From positions 25,021 to 89,020 of the forward strand of contig NZ_WJOK01000023.1 in NCBI RefSeq assembly GCF_009649785.1: a DNA stretch of 64,000 nucleotides, read 5' to 3'. The stretch's first letter is position 1. Each line of letters opens with the position of its first letter. Made by a program: the position numbers and the translations under genes. Below the pieces are notes generated by a model. The model ran no database searches. It had not been told where the DNA came from and saw only the letters and a list, made by a program, of their open reading frames with translations. This document shows positions 31,865-41,351 of the stretch, piece after piece. The stretch comes from Agrobacterium tumefaciens (GTDB taxonomy: Bacteria; Pseudomonadota; Alphaproteobacteria; Rhizobiales; Rhizobiaceae).

Positions 31865-33046
31865 CTAATGCCCCAAGTACCGGGCTCGAGGTCTTATTAG
31901 CTTGCCATCGAGCTTTTGCTCCAGAGCATGCGCGACCCAGCCCACAGTTCGAGCAATCGCGAAAAGGGCCAGAGCTGAACCGCGGGGAAGATTTAAGCTA
32001 CGGCGCAGGCTGACAAGAGCGACATCACAGGTCGGTAATTGTCCGGCGGTCTCGTTCATGACTTGCAACAGTTCGTCCCGCAGTGTTCTAGGCGGCAGAT
32101 GTGGAAGCAAACCGCTCGCTCTTGGATCCCCTTCCGGATAAAGCGGATGGTGAAAGCCAGGAATTGTTTCACCTCGCCGGAGACGTTGATCGATCACTCG
32201 CTCAGCATCCCCATACTGCTCCAGCTCATCGAAAAGCAATTCGACAAGGCTGGTCATTCCACCGTGCAAGGGCCCACTCAGGGCGGATAGTCCGGCGTTC
32301 AGACAAGCACCGAGGGACGCGCCTGTGGACGCAACGACGCGTACGGCAAATGTCGAGGCATTGAGTTCATGGTCGGCCTGCAGAACAAGGGCGCGACGGA
32401 TAAGATCCGCGCCGAGACTGTCTGCCTGCCAGGCATCGGCAAGAAACAGGTGAACTGGCTGCTTGTCCGGCTGACGTGAGGCGCAGGCGGCAGCTGTGGC
32501 TCGCAACATGTTAGCGGCACCAGGCCATAGACGACGATTGTCGCGCTGCCAGGCGGTGAGGCGGCCAGCTTCAACCAAAGGAAGGAGCGTCTGACAGCGC
32601 TCCGTCAGCGGCAGCTCCCGGGCGTGGTCGAGGACAGCGTGTGGCCATGGCGCTGGAGCGGCCTTTATGTCAGCGAAAGGATCATTGTCGCCGCAATCCC
32701 AGAGTAGTCGCGCAATATCCTCGAGACATGCATCGTGTGAAAGTGTTAGGGCGTCTCGGCCACGATAGCGCAACTGGCCTTCGGCGATCTCGGTAATTGA
32801 GGATTCCAGCACTGGCAGTCCCCAGTCCAGTGCGGTCGCCGCCACCTGTTTCGGGCGCCGACCAACGGCCTTTCTTTTTTTCAACACTTCAATGTCATGT
32901 GCGCTGTAGAGTCTGCGGCGGGGGTCATCCGGCGAGCCGCTGGTACGGATCAGTCCACGGCTCACATACGCATAAAGTGTTGCCCGGCTTATGCCCAATT
33001 CGGACGCGGCGTGAGCGGCTGTCATGAATTTGTCAGAATGGTGCAT
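31865..33046 (-). CDS. Citrate synthase-like protein fused to a MerR-like DNA-binding domain
   Basis: The 393-residue protein starts with a MerR-like helix-turn-helix (about residues 5-60: FMTAAHAASELGISRATLYAY, RRRLYSAHDIEVLKKRK), followed by a citrate-synthase domain. That domain keeps DHELNASTFAVRVVASTGA, SGPLHGG and an Asp in TCDVALVSL, but GFGHRVY is changed to GFHHPLY and the acyl-CoA region is diverged. It may bind a CoA ester or oxaloacetate-like ligand and act as a regulator, with or without catalysis. The frame is open further upstream into the divergent promoter region; the ATG at 33046 fits the HTH start best. A palindrome lies 13 bases from its start. Confidence 0.88.
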   Translation of the reverse strand: MHHSDKFMTAAHAASELGISRATLYAYVSRGLIRTSGSPDDPRRRLYSAHDIEVLKKRKAVGRRPKQVAATALDWGLPVLESSITEIAEGQLRYRGRDALTLSHDACLEDIARLLWDCGDNDPFADIKAAPAPWPHAVLDHARELPLTERCQTLLPLVEAGRLTAWQRDNRRLWPGAANMLRATAAACASRQPDKQPVHLFLADAWQADSLGADLIRRALVLQADHELNASTFAVRVVASTGASLGACLNAGLSALSGPLHGGMTSLVELLFDELEQYGDAERVIDQRLRRGETIPGFHHPLYPEGDPRASGLLPHLPPRTLRDELLQVMNETAGQLPTCDVALVSLRRSLNLPRGSALALFAIARTVGWVAHALEQKLDGKLIRPRARYLGH

Positions 33047-33058
33047 GGCGTTCTCATA

Positions 33059-33075
33059 TTGATTATATGAATCAA
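33059..33075. promoter_or_regulatory. Palindrome between the two citrate-synthase-like genes
   Basis: TTGATT (33059-33064) and AATCAA (33070-33075) are inverted repeats with a five-base AT-rich centre. The site lies in the short divergent region between the HTH-citrate-synthase gene and the second citrate synthase gene and is a good candidate operator for the HTH protein. Confidence 0.55.
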
Positions 33076-33134
33076 GATTGACGATATATATGTGGTGCAG
33101 CATCTTCAAGGCCATTCGCGTTGAACTGAGGAGA

Positions 33135-34241
33135 ATGACAGTGTCTGCAATACCCGCTTTCGTTGGCCGCATTCCGGCTTCCGGCCTTGATGAAGTCGTC
33201 GCCGCCGAAACAATCCTCAGTCACGTGGATGGACAGGCGGGTGAACTGATCATTCGCGGGCATCACTTGGCTGAACTGGCTGACTGGTCTTTCGAGCAGA
33301 TGCTGGAACTCCTCTGGGACGGGCAGACCCCGGAGGTGATGACTATGCAAAGCATTCGAGTTAAACTGGGAGTGGCACGGCAGCGCGCGTTCGACCTCAT
33401 GCAGCCCTTGCTTCCCGTCCTGCCCAATCTTTCCTCTGTCGAGGCGTTGCGCCTTCTGTTGTCTTCTTTGCCAGACGAGGAAAGCACTCCGCATCACGTG
33501 ATGGCTGTTGCGGCCGTTCCGGTCTTTGCCGCGGCCATCGTCCGAAGCAGGCGGGGTCTTGTCGCGATTGCGCCCGATGCCATGCTCTCCTTTTCAGCCG
33601 ACTTTCTGTACATGATATCCGGTGCTCAGGCGTCGCCAGATAAGGTGAGGGCGCTTGATGCATACCTGACCACGGTTGCCGATCATGGATTGAATGCTTC
33701 AACCTTCAGCGCGCGGGTTATTGCCTCGACGGGGGCGGGGCTTTTTTCATCTGTGGTTGGGGGGCTTTGCGCCTTGAAGGGGCCTCTCCACGGCGGGGCG
33801 CCGGGTCCAGTGCTCGATATGCTTGACGCGATTGGATCAGAGGCAAACATAAGTCCATGGCTGCGAGCTGCACTGACCCGGGGCGAGCGATTGATGGGTT
33901 TCGGCCACCGGATCTACCGCGTGCGAGATCCGCGTGCAGACGTGTTGAAGGGGGCTGTGGCGGCTCTCGCGGACGGCTCCGATCGTATTTCCTTTGCGGC
34001 TAAGGTGGAGGAGGAGGCGCTTACGCTTCTAAAGGAAAAGAAGCCCCTGCGCCCACTGCAGACAAATGTAGAATTCTATACGGCGCTTGTACTGGAGGCC
34101 GTTGGTTTCCCCCGCGACAGTTTTACGAATGTCTTTGCAGCAGGACGAATGGCGGGCTGGACAGCCCACGTGCTGGAACAGGAGCGCACCGGACGGCTCA
34201 TCCGGCCACAATCCCGCTACATCGGCCCTCAACCGAGATGA
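33135..34241 (+). CDS. Citrate synthase/methylcitrate synthase family enzyme
   Basis: The protein of about 368 residues is a full-length bacterial citrate-synthase-type enzyme. It has DHGLNASTFSARV (His), LKGPLHGGAPG (His), GFGHRIYRVRDPRADV and TNVEFYTALVL. In standard enzymes the last motif carries a catalytic Asp (NVDFY); here it is Glu. The substrate could be acetyl-CoA or another acyl-CoA with an oxo acid. GAGGAG lies very close to the ATG at 33135 and fits better a GTG at 33141. It is divergent from, and probably controlled by, the HTH-fused relative. Confidence 0.9.
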   Translation: MTVSAIPAFVGRIPASGLDEVVAAETILSHVDGQAGELIIRGHHLAELADWSFEQMLELLWDGQTPEVMTMQSIRVKLGVARQRAFDLMQPLLPVLPNLSSVEALRLLLSSLPDEESTPHHVMAVAAVPVFAAAIVRSRRGLVAIAPDAMLSFSADFLYMISGAQASPDKVRALDAYLTTVADHGLNASTFSARVIASTGAGLFSSVVGGLCALKGPLHGGAPGPVLDMLDAIGSEANISPWLRAALTRGERLMGFGHRIYRVRDPRADVLKGAVAALADGSDRISFAAKVEEEALTLLKEKKPLRPLQTNVEFYTALVLEAVGFPRDSFTNVFAAGRMAGWTAHVLEQERTGRLIRPQSRYIGPQPR

Positions 34242-34338
34242 GATCATTGTGTCGGTGTGATGCGTGTAAACACTAATACAAACGTCGCCGATTGGCAGTT
34301 TGAGTCCATAATGTCATCGAAATTGCGTCGGCCCACCC

Positions 34339-34524
34339 TTACCAAGCAGATTGAATGCCAGACGTTTGGTTTGTCGTTTCACTGAGCGATCTCTGGCGCT
34401 CCTGCCAGATCGCATCGGCGACAATTCTGCTTATGTCTCTCTCGCCACGGCACAGGTGCTTAGACGTGATGACCCAAGCCATCATTTTTACGTCTTCCGG
34501 ATAATCGCTCTGATCAACTGGCAT
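34339..34524 (-). CDS. Small hypothetical protein
   Basis: A 61-residue frame reads MPVDQSDYPEDVKMMAWV and then SKHLCRGERDISRIVADAIW. The regular amphipathic pattern and composition look protein-like, and similar short proteins accompany DUF982 genes in rhizobia as far as I recall. There is no good ribosome site; an upstream ATG at 34569 is an alternative start. The function is unknown. Confidence 0.4.
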   Translation of the reverse strand: MPVDQSDYPEDVKMMAWVITSKHLCRGERDISRIVADAIWQERQRSLSETTNQTSGIQSAW

Positions 34525-34689
34525 TGCACTAGGTCCATTTCTCTTGGGTTGACTAAGCAAAAGTTGCATTGCGCAGACCTGTTGTCACCTAGGCTCAAGG
34601 TGCAGTTCCAAAATGTAGAGACGCCCGACGCTTGAAAGCGCCGGAGCCTCCAGTTTCGGCCTGCTTCAGGATGCGCATACGAGGTTGCC

Positions 34690-35049
34690 TTACTCTCGCT
34701 GACGATCGACGAAAAGCATTTTTCCAAAATCGCTCAAAATCGATTGCCTCAGCGCATTTCTTATGTCCTGTTCGAATTCGTCGGGTGATCCTTGTTGAGT
34801 ACTTACGTAACTGAGTCCTGATGTAGAGGCTGCATGGATGAAGCTGCTGAACGCGACTTCATCATTCACCAAGCCTTTAAGCGCTTTCGTGCAGGATACT
34901 ACGGCCTCTTTGTACGATTTATCGCGAGAGCCTGGCCACTGATCAAGGAGATAGGATGCCGCACCACGTGTCGATGAGATGCGGGTGTATATCCGCTTCT
35001 GGCCGCCAAGCTCGATCTTAACCGTACTGTACCACCTTCCAGGTTCCAT
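34690..35049 (-). CDS. DUF982 family protein
   Basis: The 119-residue protein starts MEPGRWYSTVKIELGGQ and follows the DUF982 pattern: an N-terminal beta hairpin, RGAASYLLDQWPGSRDKSY and a helix with CTKALKGLVNDEVAFSSFIHAA. DUF982 is a small family largely restricted to Rhizobiales, often found on accessory replicons, with no known function. GGAG lies eight bases before the ATG at 35049. It lies in a lower-GC, gene-poor stretch that may be foreign DNA. Confidence 0.75.
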   Translation of the reverse strand: MEPGRWYSTVKIELGGQKRIYTRISSTRGAASYLLDQWPGSRDKSYKEAVVSCTKALKGLVNDEVAFSSFIHAASTSGLSYVSTQQGSPDEFEQDIRNALRQSILSDFGKMLFVDRQRE

Positions 35050-35640
35050 CTGCGATCTCCAAGCGAACAAAGATTATATTACTTTGTTGTCCTTGCGCGA
35101 GGCTTGTTCAAATCGGCTGAACATAATGGATCAGGAAATATTACCCGTCGCGATTATTCTTATGTTTGATTGCAGTGGTGGCCCCGCCTTACCTACCACA
35201 TATAATTGCGATGCCGAGCGAGGTGCTGCTTGAGCAGGTTAGGGGCAAAACTTGCGTTGCGAGTTGAGGCCGCAAGGGCTTGCTCCCAAAACGCAGTGAG
35301 CGATGAGGGCAACGGAGTGATTCATATGGGACTTTTAAAAATAATCACTTGGATGGATTCGTCAGAAGCTGCCAGTGCGCGAAATCAGCCTATGACCGCA
35401 TTGTCGCGCAACACGATTGCGAAGTGGCTGAGAGTTGGCGCGAGCGAACCGAAGTTCACGGCAACAGCGCGTTTGAGGTGAGGGGGTGCGCCAACTACAT
35501 CAATCCTGCGGATATGATCCCGAATACAGTGAAGTGGTCAAGCAGTCGCTGTCTGCAATAAAATCGTCTGTGATCATAAAGCACACCAAAGCTCTATATT
35601 GGATAATTACTATCTACTGCTCACACACTCAAGCGATCGT
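35050..35640. other. Gene-poor stretch with a possible transposase fragment
   Basis: No full gene is visible in these 590 bases. One 51-codon frame (35326-35481, plus) has GGAG at good spacing and contains ALSRNTIAKWLRVG, which resembles the helix-turn-helix of IS21-type transposases, then stops. It may be a transposase fragment. Composition is more AT-rich than the flanking core genes. Confidence 0.35.
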
Positions 35641-36522
35641 CTATCGGAGATTTTCCGTTGGCGAGGCCGCCAGGTTTTTAAGATAATGACCGTACGAGCT
35701 CTTTCCGAGCTTTACCGAGAGTTCGTGAAGTTGCCCGTTGTCGATGAACCCCATTCGAAGTGCCACTTCTTCGGGTGAAGCGATCTTGAATCCTTGCCGT
35801 TTCTCCAGTGTGCTGACGAAGTTGGCCGCTTCTAGCAGGCTATCCGGTGTTCCGGTGTCGAGCCACGCATAGCCACGCCCCATCAATTCCACAGAAAGTT
35901 CGCCTCTTTCAAGATATATGCGGTTGATGTCGGTGATCTCTAATTCACCGCGCTGCGAAGGCTTTAGGTTAGCGGCCATGTCGACAACCTGTTCATCATA
36001 AAAATATAGACCTGTAACGGCCCAGTTGCTTGCAGGAGAAACGGGCTTCTCCTCAATTGAGAGAGCTTTCATCGACGCATCGAATTCCACCACACCGTAG
36101 CGTTCTGGATCTGTTACGTGATAGGCAAAGACACGGGCGCCTTTGTTCTTATCTTTGGGTTGCATTAATTCGGCCAGCCCGTGGCCATAATAGATATTGT
36201 CTCCCAAGATTAGAGCCGATGGGTTCTTGCCCACAAAATCAGCGCCAATGATATATGCTTGCGCCAAGCCATCGGGGCTCGGCTGAACGGCGTATTTAAG
36301 GGAAATTCCCCATTGGCTTCCATCACCCAGCAACCGCTTAAAAGCTTCATTATCGTGTGGAGTAGTGATAATCAGAATTTCACGAATTCCGGCCAACATC
36401 AGCGTTGTGAGTGGGTAGTAAATCATCGGTTTGTCGTAAACCGGCATCAACTGCTTGGAGACAGCCATTGTTATTGGAAATAGCCGCGAGCCAGAGCCTC
36501 CCGCCAAAATGATTCCCTTCAT
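35641..36522 (-). CDS. rfbA: Glucose-1-phosphate thymidylyltransferase
   Basis: The 293-residue enzyme makes dTDP-glucose from glucose-1-phosphate and dTTP, the first step to dTDP-L-rhamnose. It shows [43 protein letters not shown] and [21 protein letters not shown]. The ATG at 36522 has an AAAGGA site; the nine-codon upstream extension is not needed. It is the last gene of the rfbCBDA operon. Its product feeds RfbB. Confidence 0.97.
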   Translation of the reverse strand: MKGIILAGGSGSRLFPITMAVSKQLMPVYDKPMIYYPLTTLMLAGIREILIITTPHDNEAFKRLLGDGSQWGISLKYAVQPSPDGLAQAYIIGADFVGKNPSALILGDNIYYGHGLAELMQPKDKNKGARVFAYHVTDPERYGVVEFDASMKALSIEEKPVSPASNWAVTGLYFYDEQVVDMAANLKPSQRGELEITDINRIYLERGELSVELMGRGYAWLDTGTPDSLLEAANFVSTLEKRQGFKIASPEEVALRMGFIDNGQLHELSVKLGKSSYGHYLKNLAASPTENLR

Positions 36523-36568
36523 GGGTTTTCCTTTAATAGGTTTCGACAATTCATTTCATTCATTTTGT

Positions 36569-37483
36569 CTAAAGTGTTTGCTGTGCACCACCATGCGATT
36601 GATCTAATGCCAGCAATCGCCGCGCTACGGCTCGGGCAGATATTTCCCACTGAGGAAGTTTTATTCCGTAAACATCAGACAACTTGTCTCCCGACAGGCG
36701 TGAGTTGAACGGCCTTTTTGCGGACGTGGGATATTCCCTTGTTGTGATGCGGTTCACTGCAACCTTTTTGCCGGTTTTTTCCGCAAATGTATCAAAGATC
36801 ACTTCTGCAAAGTCAGCCCACGACGCCTCACCACCTCCCGTTAGATGGAAAATTCCCCTCAATCGCTGGTCTGTGTCTCTCATTAGTTGTTCAGATGCAT
36901 ACAGAATGGCATCCGCAATATCGAGTGCGCTTGTTGGGGTACCGTATTGGTCAGATACCACGTTGACGACGTCGCGTGTTTCCGCCAGCCGCAGCATGGT
37001 CTTGAGGAAATTCTGACCGAACGGTGAGTAAACCCAAGCTGTCCGCAGGATGGCGTGATCTGGGTTGGCTTCACTAATCCCAATTTCGCCATCAAGTTTA
37101 GACCTACCGTAGACTGATATCGGATCGGCTGCATCGGTCTCAAAATACGGGCCGTCTTTATCGCCGGAAAAAACATAGTCTGTAGAAATATGGATGATCG
37201 GTATTCCCGCTAGCTTAGCAACTTCTGCCAAGGCGCGAGGACCGCGTCCGTTGATAGCAAAGGCGCTATCTTCGTCGCTCTCGGCTTTGTCCACTGCAGT
37301 ATAAGCCGCAGCAGAAACTATGACATCAGGTGTCATTCTGAAAATGGCCTCTTTGAACCCTGCTGGCTCAAGAAGATCAAATTCAGGGCGGCCAAGTTTT
37401 ATGACCTCAACATTTCTATTGCACGCTCTTTCGACGAGTGATGACACGACTTGACCGTGCTTGCCGGTGACTGCGATACGCAT
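36569..37483 (-). CDS. rfbD: dTDP-4-dehydrorhamnose reductase
   Basis: The 304-residue enzyme carries out the last step to dTDP-L-rhamnose, reducing dTDP-4-dehydrorhamnose with NAD(P)H. Visible motifs are the N-terminal VTGKHGQVVSSL, STDYVFSGDKDGPYFE, and the catalytic YGRSKLDGE (Tyr and Lys), then RTAWVYSPFGQNFLKTML. Its ATG lies four bases after the rfbB stop with GAAGG ahead, so translation is coupled. Confidence 0.96.
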   Translation of the reverse strand: MRIAVTGKHGQVVSSLVERACNRNVEVIKLGRPEFDLLEPAGFKEAIFRMTPDVIVSAAAYTAVDKAESDEDSAFAINGRGPRALAEVAKLAGIPIIHISTDYVFSGDKDGPYFETDAADPISVYGRSKLDGEIGISEANPDHAILRTAWVYSPFGQNFLKTMLRLAETRDVVNVVSDQYGTPTSALDIADAILYASEQLMRDTDQRLRGIFHLTGGGEASWADFAEVIFDTFAEKTGKKVAVNRITTREYPTSAKRPFNSRLSGDKLSDVYGIKLPQWEISARAVARRLLALDQSHGGAQQTL

Positions 37484-37486
37484 AGC

Positions 37487-38542
37487 CTACACCTTCTTCA
37501 ATATGCCAAGTCTTTCACCTGAATATACTTCTTGCCGCAGAGGCTTCCACCACCATTCGTTCTCGATATACCAGCGCACGGTCCGCGCAATACCACTATC
37601 AAAATTCTCTTGAGCTTTCCAACCGAGTTCCGTCTCAAGCTTCATCGCGTCGATAGCATATCGAGCATCGTGGCCCGGTCGGTCGGTGACGTAGGTGACG
37701 AGTTCCGCGTGGGGACGTTGGGATGGACGGAGTTCGTCCATAAGTTCACAGACACGCTTAACTACTTCAATGTTACGGCGTTCGTTGCGACCGCCGACAT
37801 TATATTTTTCGCCGATGCGACCGCGTGAAGCAATGAGGTCGAGCGCCCTTGCGTGATCATCAACATATAGCCAGTCACGAATATTTATACCGTTACCGTA
37901 GACCGGTAAGGGTTTGCCTTCCATTGCATTCAAGATGGTTAGTGGGATGAGCTTTTCCGGGAAGTGATAGGGGCCATAGTTGTTGGAACAATTTGATATG
38001 ATGACAGGTAGGCCGTATGTGCGGTACCACGCAATCGCGAGATGATCACTTGCGGCTTTTGATGCGGAATAGGGAGACGAAGGGTCGTAGGGTGTCGTTT
38101 CTTCAAAAAGACCATCGCCGCCCAGCGAGCCATATACCTCGTCGGTCGATACATGGAGAAAGCGGAAACCATCTTTCTTGGGGCCAGGAAGGCCATTCCA
38201 ATATTGGCGAGCCGCTTCAAGGAGTGAAAACGTACCGATAATATTTGTTTGCACGAAATCACCTGCACCGGCGATTGAGCGATCTACGTGGCTTTCGGCT
38301 GCAAGATGCATGATCCGATCAGGTTTGAACGATTCCATTGCCTCCGACATTTTTTGCTGGTCGCAAATGTCTGCCTTTAAAAACTGATGGTTGGATGCCC
38401 CTTCAACTTCTTTCAGGGAGGCCAGGTTGCCTGCGTATGTCAGCTTATCGATCGTTAGGACTTCAGAGCCGACATTATTCACGAGATGCCGAACGACTGC
38501 GGAACCGATAAAGCCTGCGCCGCCAGTGACAATTATTCGCAT
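37487..38542 (-). CDS. rfbB: dTDP-glucose 4,6-dehydratase
   Basis: The 351-residue enzyme converts dTDP-glucose to dTDP-4-keto-6-deoxyglucose. It has the Rossmann motif [33 protein letters not shown], the catalytic [11 protein letters not shown] and [19 protein letters not shown] precedes the ATG. It lies between rfbC and rfbD in a compact minus-strand operon. Confidence 0.97.
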   Translation of the reverse strand: MRIIVTGGAGFIGSAVVRHLVNNVGSEVLTIDKLTYAGNLASLKEVEGASNHQFLKADICDQQKMSEAMESFKPDRIMHLAAESHVDRSIAGAGDFVQTNIIGTFSLLEAARQYWNGLPGPKKDGFRFLHVSTDEVYGSLGGDGLFEETTPYDPSSPYSASKAASDHLAIAWYRTYGLPVIISNCSNNYGPYHFPEKLIPLTILNAMEGKPLPVYGNGINIRDWLYVDDHARALDLIASRGRIGEKYNVGGRNERRNIEVVKRVCELMDELRPSQRPHAELVTYVTDRPGHDARYAIDAMKLETELGWKAQENFDSGIARTVRWYIENEWWWKPLRQEVYSGERLGILKKV

Positions 38543-38562
38543 TGATTACTCCGTACAGAATA

Positions 38563-39114
38563 CTAGAAGTATGTAGGAAGGTCGAAAAGTTTTGGTTGCG
38601 CACGGTCTTTGTCAGATAAAACGACATTGTCCAGTTTTATTGGCCAGTCGATACCAATATCCCGATCATTCCATAGTAGCCCGCGGTCGTGCTCGGCGCT
38701 GTAAGGAGCGGTGACCTTGTAGGAAAGGACGGTATCCGGCGCGAGCGTAGCGAATCCGTGCGCGAAACCTGCCGGTATCCATAGCTGATCGCCATTTTCT
38801 TTCGAGAGTTCAAGGCCATACCATTGACCGAAGGTGGGCGATCGTTCGCGGATGTCGACCGCTACGTCAAACACTTTTCCTGCAATGCAACGAACCAGCT
38901 TTCCCTGAGCAAAAGGGTGTAATTGAAAATGCAGGCCACGTACGGTGCCTACGGTGGCTGAAAGTGACTCATTTTCTTGTGCGAAGGTCAAGTCCGCGAC
39001 ATGTTGGCGAAACCAGCTTTCCTTGAACACTTCCGAAAAATAACCGCGATTGTCGCCAACGCGTTTTGGAGTAATCTTCACTAGTCCACTTAATGGTAGA
39101 TGCTCGAGGTTCAT
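38563..39114 (-). CDS. rfbC: dTDP-4-dehydrorhamnose 3,5-epimerase
   Basis: The 183-residue cupin enzyme epimerises dTDP-4-keto-6-deoxyglucose at C3 and C5. It shows YFSEVFKESWF, FAQENESLSATVGTVRGLHFQ with the catalytic His, VAVDIRERSPTFGQW and WIPAGFAHGFATL. It is the first gene of the rfbCBDA operon. The ribosome site (AAGGGA) is rather far from the ATG. The L-rhamnose may go into the K-antigen or O-antigen. Confidence 0.96.
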   Translation of the reverse strand: MNLEHLPLSGLVKITPKRVGDNRGYFSEVFKESWFRQHVADLTFAQENESLSATVGTVRGLHFQLHPFAQGKLVRCIAGKVFDVAVDIRERSPTFGQWYGLELSKENGDQLWIPAGFAHGFATLAPDTVLSYKVTAPYSAEHDRGLLWNDRDIGIDWPIKLDNVVLSDKDRAQPKLFDLPTYF

Positions 39115-39239
39115 GATCGACGTAGTCCCTTATTTTTTCTCGTTATAAGTGTCCTTCTTTTCTTTGCAAGTTAATATTCCATGTAAATTGCTCCCTATTG
39201 TGTAACGATTGCAAATCGGTAGTGAGTGCCTGGGTAACT

Positions 39240-39716
39240 GATTTTCCAGGCGCGAATTCGGATGATCGGGAATTCGGGTAACGACGTTCCGCAGATAGGC
39301 ATCCGGATCACGGCCATTTAGCCTTGCCGTTTCGATCAGCTCCCAAGTGGCGGCTGCCTGTTCACCACCCCTATCTGATACGGCGAACAGACCGTTTTTG
39401 CGTCCGAGCCCATGGGCCGGATTGCTCGTTCAGCAGCATTATTGGCAATCTCGGTACTACCGTCATCAAGGAAACGGGAGAGCGATGCCCATTGGAAAGC
39501 GCGTGGCGGATCGCCTCCACCGTGCCGGATTTTTGCGGCATGCGTTTGAGATTGTTGCCCAGCGGTGATTGCAGGGCGTCGACCCTGGGCTTGGTTCCAT
39601 CCTGCCGGACAGCGTTCGGTGCCATTGCTGCCAGCGGAGGTGATACATCTGGAGGATACGCAACTTCTCATCGACGGAGATAGGCTCGTTGCTAAATAGA
39701 AGCGCCGCCCCGACAA
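39240..39716 (-). pseudogene. Degenerate IS66-family transposase remnant
   Basis: Three minus-strand frames together give the C-terminal half of an IS66 transposase. The frame at 39371-39625 has SGTVEAIRHALS, that at 39336-39716 continues with LSRFLDDGSTEIANNAAERAI, and a third frame below 39413 gives GRKNGLFAVSDRGGEQAA, then ETARLNGRDPDAYL and RIPDHP. At least two single-base frameshifts separate these blocks, so the gene is dead. No ends of the element or second IS66 gene were found. It marks past insertion at the border of rfb and the rkp locus. Confidence 0.88.
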
Positions 39717-39896
39717 CTTATAAATGATTCAGGAACTACACCCCTTTATCGCGGACGCGATACGCGCCGCACTACTGCGCATAGACCGGTTCGTTTATGA
39801 TCTCGAGAAGTCTGGCGGCCGCTAAGCGCAGAGCGAAGTGCTGTATCAACCAAACAATTTGATAAAGACCAAGTTGTGCATCGGCAATCGCGCTCG

Positions 39897-41090
39897 TTAG
39901 TCATTGAAGTTGTTATAAATACCAGCGCCACCTGAGACAATGCTAATTGGCTGGCCGATTATCGTGACAAAGCGCGTAAAGTCGATAGATGGGTGGCGCG
40001 ATGCATATATGACGTCGCGAGCTTTCACATCAAAGTTCTGACCGACCAGCATGCTTCCGGCTCGCGTCATGTCGAAACGATAAACGATGGGGTAGCGTCC
40101 GAATTTGTCCGGGCGCATACCCCGATGGATTAAGTCATTAAACTTCTGCTTGCCAATGAGGTCTATGACAATGTCTGGCTCTTCGTACCGGAACACGAAA
40201 TATCCCTTCATGTCGCTGGTACCCGCTGAGCCACCTCCGGCAAGTGCAACGGCTTCCAACAGGTTAAGGTCGTTCGCACCAAATTCGAGACGGTTGTTTG
40301 CTTTCACTGATCCAAGGACGGTGAACGTGCGAGGCTCGCGGGTGACGAATACTTGGTCTCCCGGTTGAACGTAGACATTTTCCTGCGGGTTTTGCACTAA
40401 CGTTTTGAGAAGCACTGTTCCCGTCTTCGACTGCCGTGTCAGTGTCACGTAGCTTTCGTAAGGTTGTGCTGTCGGTCCACCTGCTTTGGCAAGCACCTCC
40501 ATAATCGATTCAGGAACAAGATTGAGCGGCACCACGGCCGGGCTCTTAACAGCGCCGGATACTGTGACGTTTCGGGACGCAGTGCTAGTGCTGTTGATAA
40601 TGACGTCCGGTTCGACAGCCTTGCTTGCAAGTGCCGTCAAAATAGTTTGTCGCGCCTGCTCCAACGTCTTGCCCGAAAATGTCACGAGGCCAACATAAGG
40701 AATGGCTGCCTTGCCATCCGGTTGCACCACAATGTCCAGTGTCGTTTGCTTGGAGTCGCCTGTCGAAAAAAGACCATTCGAGCCCGCTTCGAAGATTGTG
40801 ATCTTTAACTGATCTCCGATGCCAATCACCGGTCTTTTCACCCCTCCGCCGATACCGAACCGACTTTGCAGCAGTTTTCCGTCAAATTTTGATATCAGCG
40901 TCGCGGAATTTACGTCGATGTCGATGACATCGAATACAACATTTTGCCCTGTAGAAGTGCGCGTCATCGACTGTTTGGACTGTTCAAGCACGTCAGATGC
41001 CAATGGTCCGTCACCGGGAAGGTTGTTGCACGATGTCAGCCCTAGCCCCACCAATAACAAGCCAGCTTTCTTCACAATTTCCCCATACAT
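39897..41090 (-). CDS. KpsD/Wza-like polysaccharide export lipoprotein
   Basis: The protein of about 397 residues has a lipoprotein signal (GLLLVGLGLTSC), then a polysaccharide-export (Poly_export) domain with VIGIGDQLKITIFEAG, VVQPDGKAAIPYVGLV, and SLBB-type repeats (VTVSGAVKSPAVVPL, FTVLGSVKANNRLEFG). Such proteins form or feed the outer-membrane channel for capsule export. I chose the ATG at 41090; a GTG near 41075 with GGGGA is possible. It is divergent from rkpA, with 261 bases between them that must hold both promoters; no clear motif was found there. Confidence 0.92.
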   Translation of the reverse strand: MYGEIVKKAGLLLVGLGLTSCNNLPGDGPLASDVLEQSKQSMTRTSTGQNVVFDVIDIDVNSATLISKFDGKLLQSRFGIGGGVKRPVIGIGDQLKITIFEAGSNGLFSTGDSKQTTLDIVVQPDGKAAIPYVGLVTFSGKTLEQARQTILTALASKAVEPDVIINSTSTASRNVTVSGAVKSPAVVPLNLVPESIMEVLAKAGGPTAQPYESYVTLTRQSKTGTVLLKTLVQNPQENVYVQPGDQVFVTREPRTFTVLGSVKANNRLEFGANDLNLLEAVALAGGGSAGTSDMKGYFVFRYEEPDIVIDLIGKQKFNDLIHRGMRPDKFGRYPIVYRFDMTRAGSMLVGQNFDVKARDVIYASRHPSIDFTRFVTIIGQPISIVSGGAGIYNNFND

Positions 41091-41351
41091 AAAACTCAAA
41101 GGTGCAAACCCAATAGCAAGAAACTATTAATGATGGCTACCCTGCCAAACCATTCTCCAAAAAAAACCTTTGCAGCGCGACGAAAATTTGGCATCAGAAA
41201 AGCAGCGCACCAGTTGTACTCGTTCGTCAGTGTTTTCGCTGTGAACTAATTGGCCGTTTTCTTGCGGCTACGCAAAGTTGCAAAATTTGAGTTTTTTCGG
41301 GGCTAAGCTGGAGACAGATCATGTGCCGGTGATGCCCTAAGTGGATGAATT

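Noticed and set aside
35326..35481. An intact small regulator gene
   Set aside because: Only a short helix-turn-helix-like piece is visible and the frame stops early; a transposase fragment is as likely, so it is only noted in the gene-poor region.
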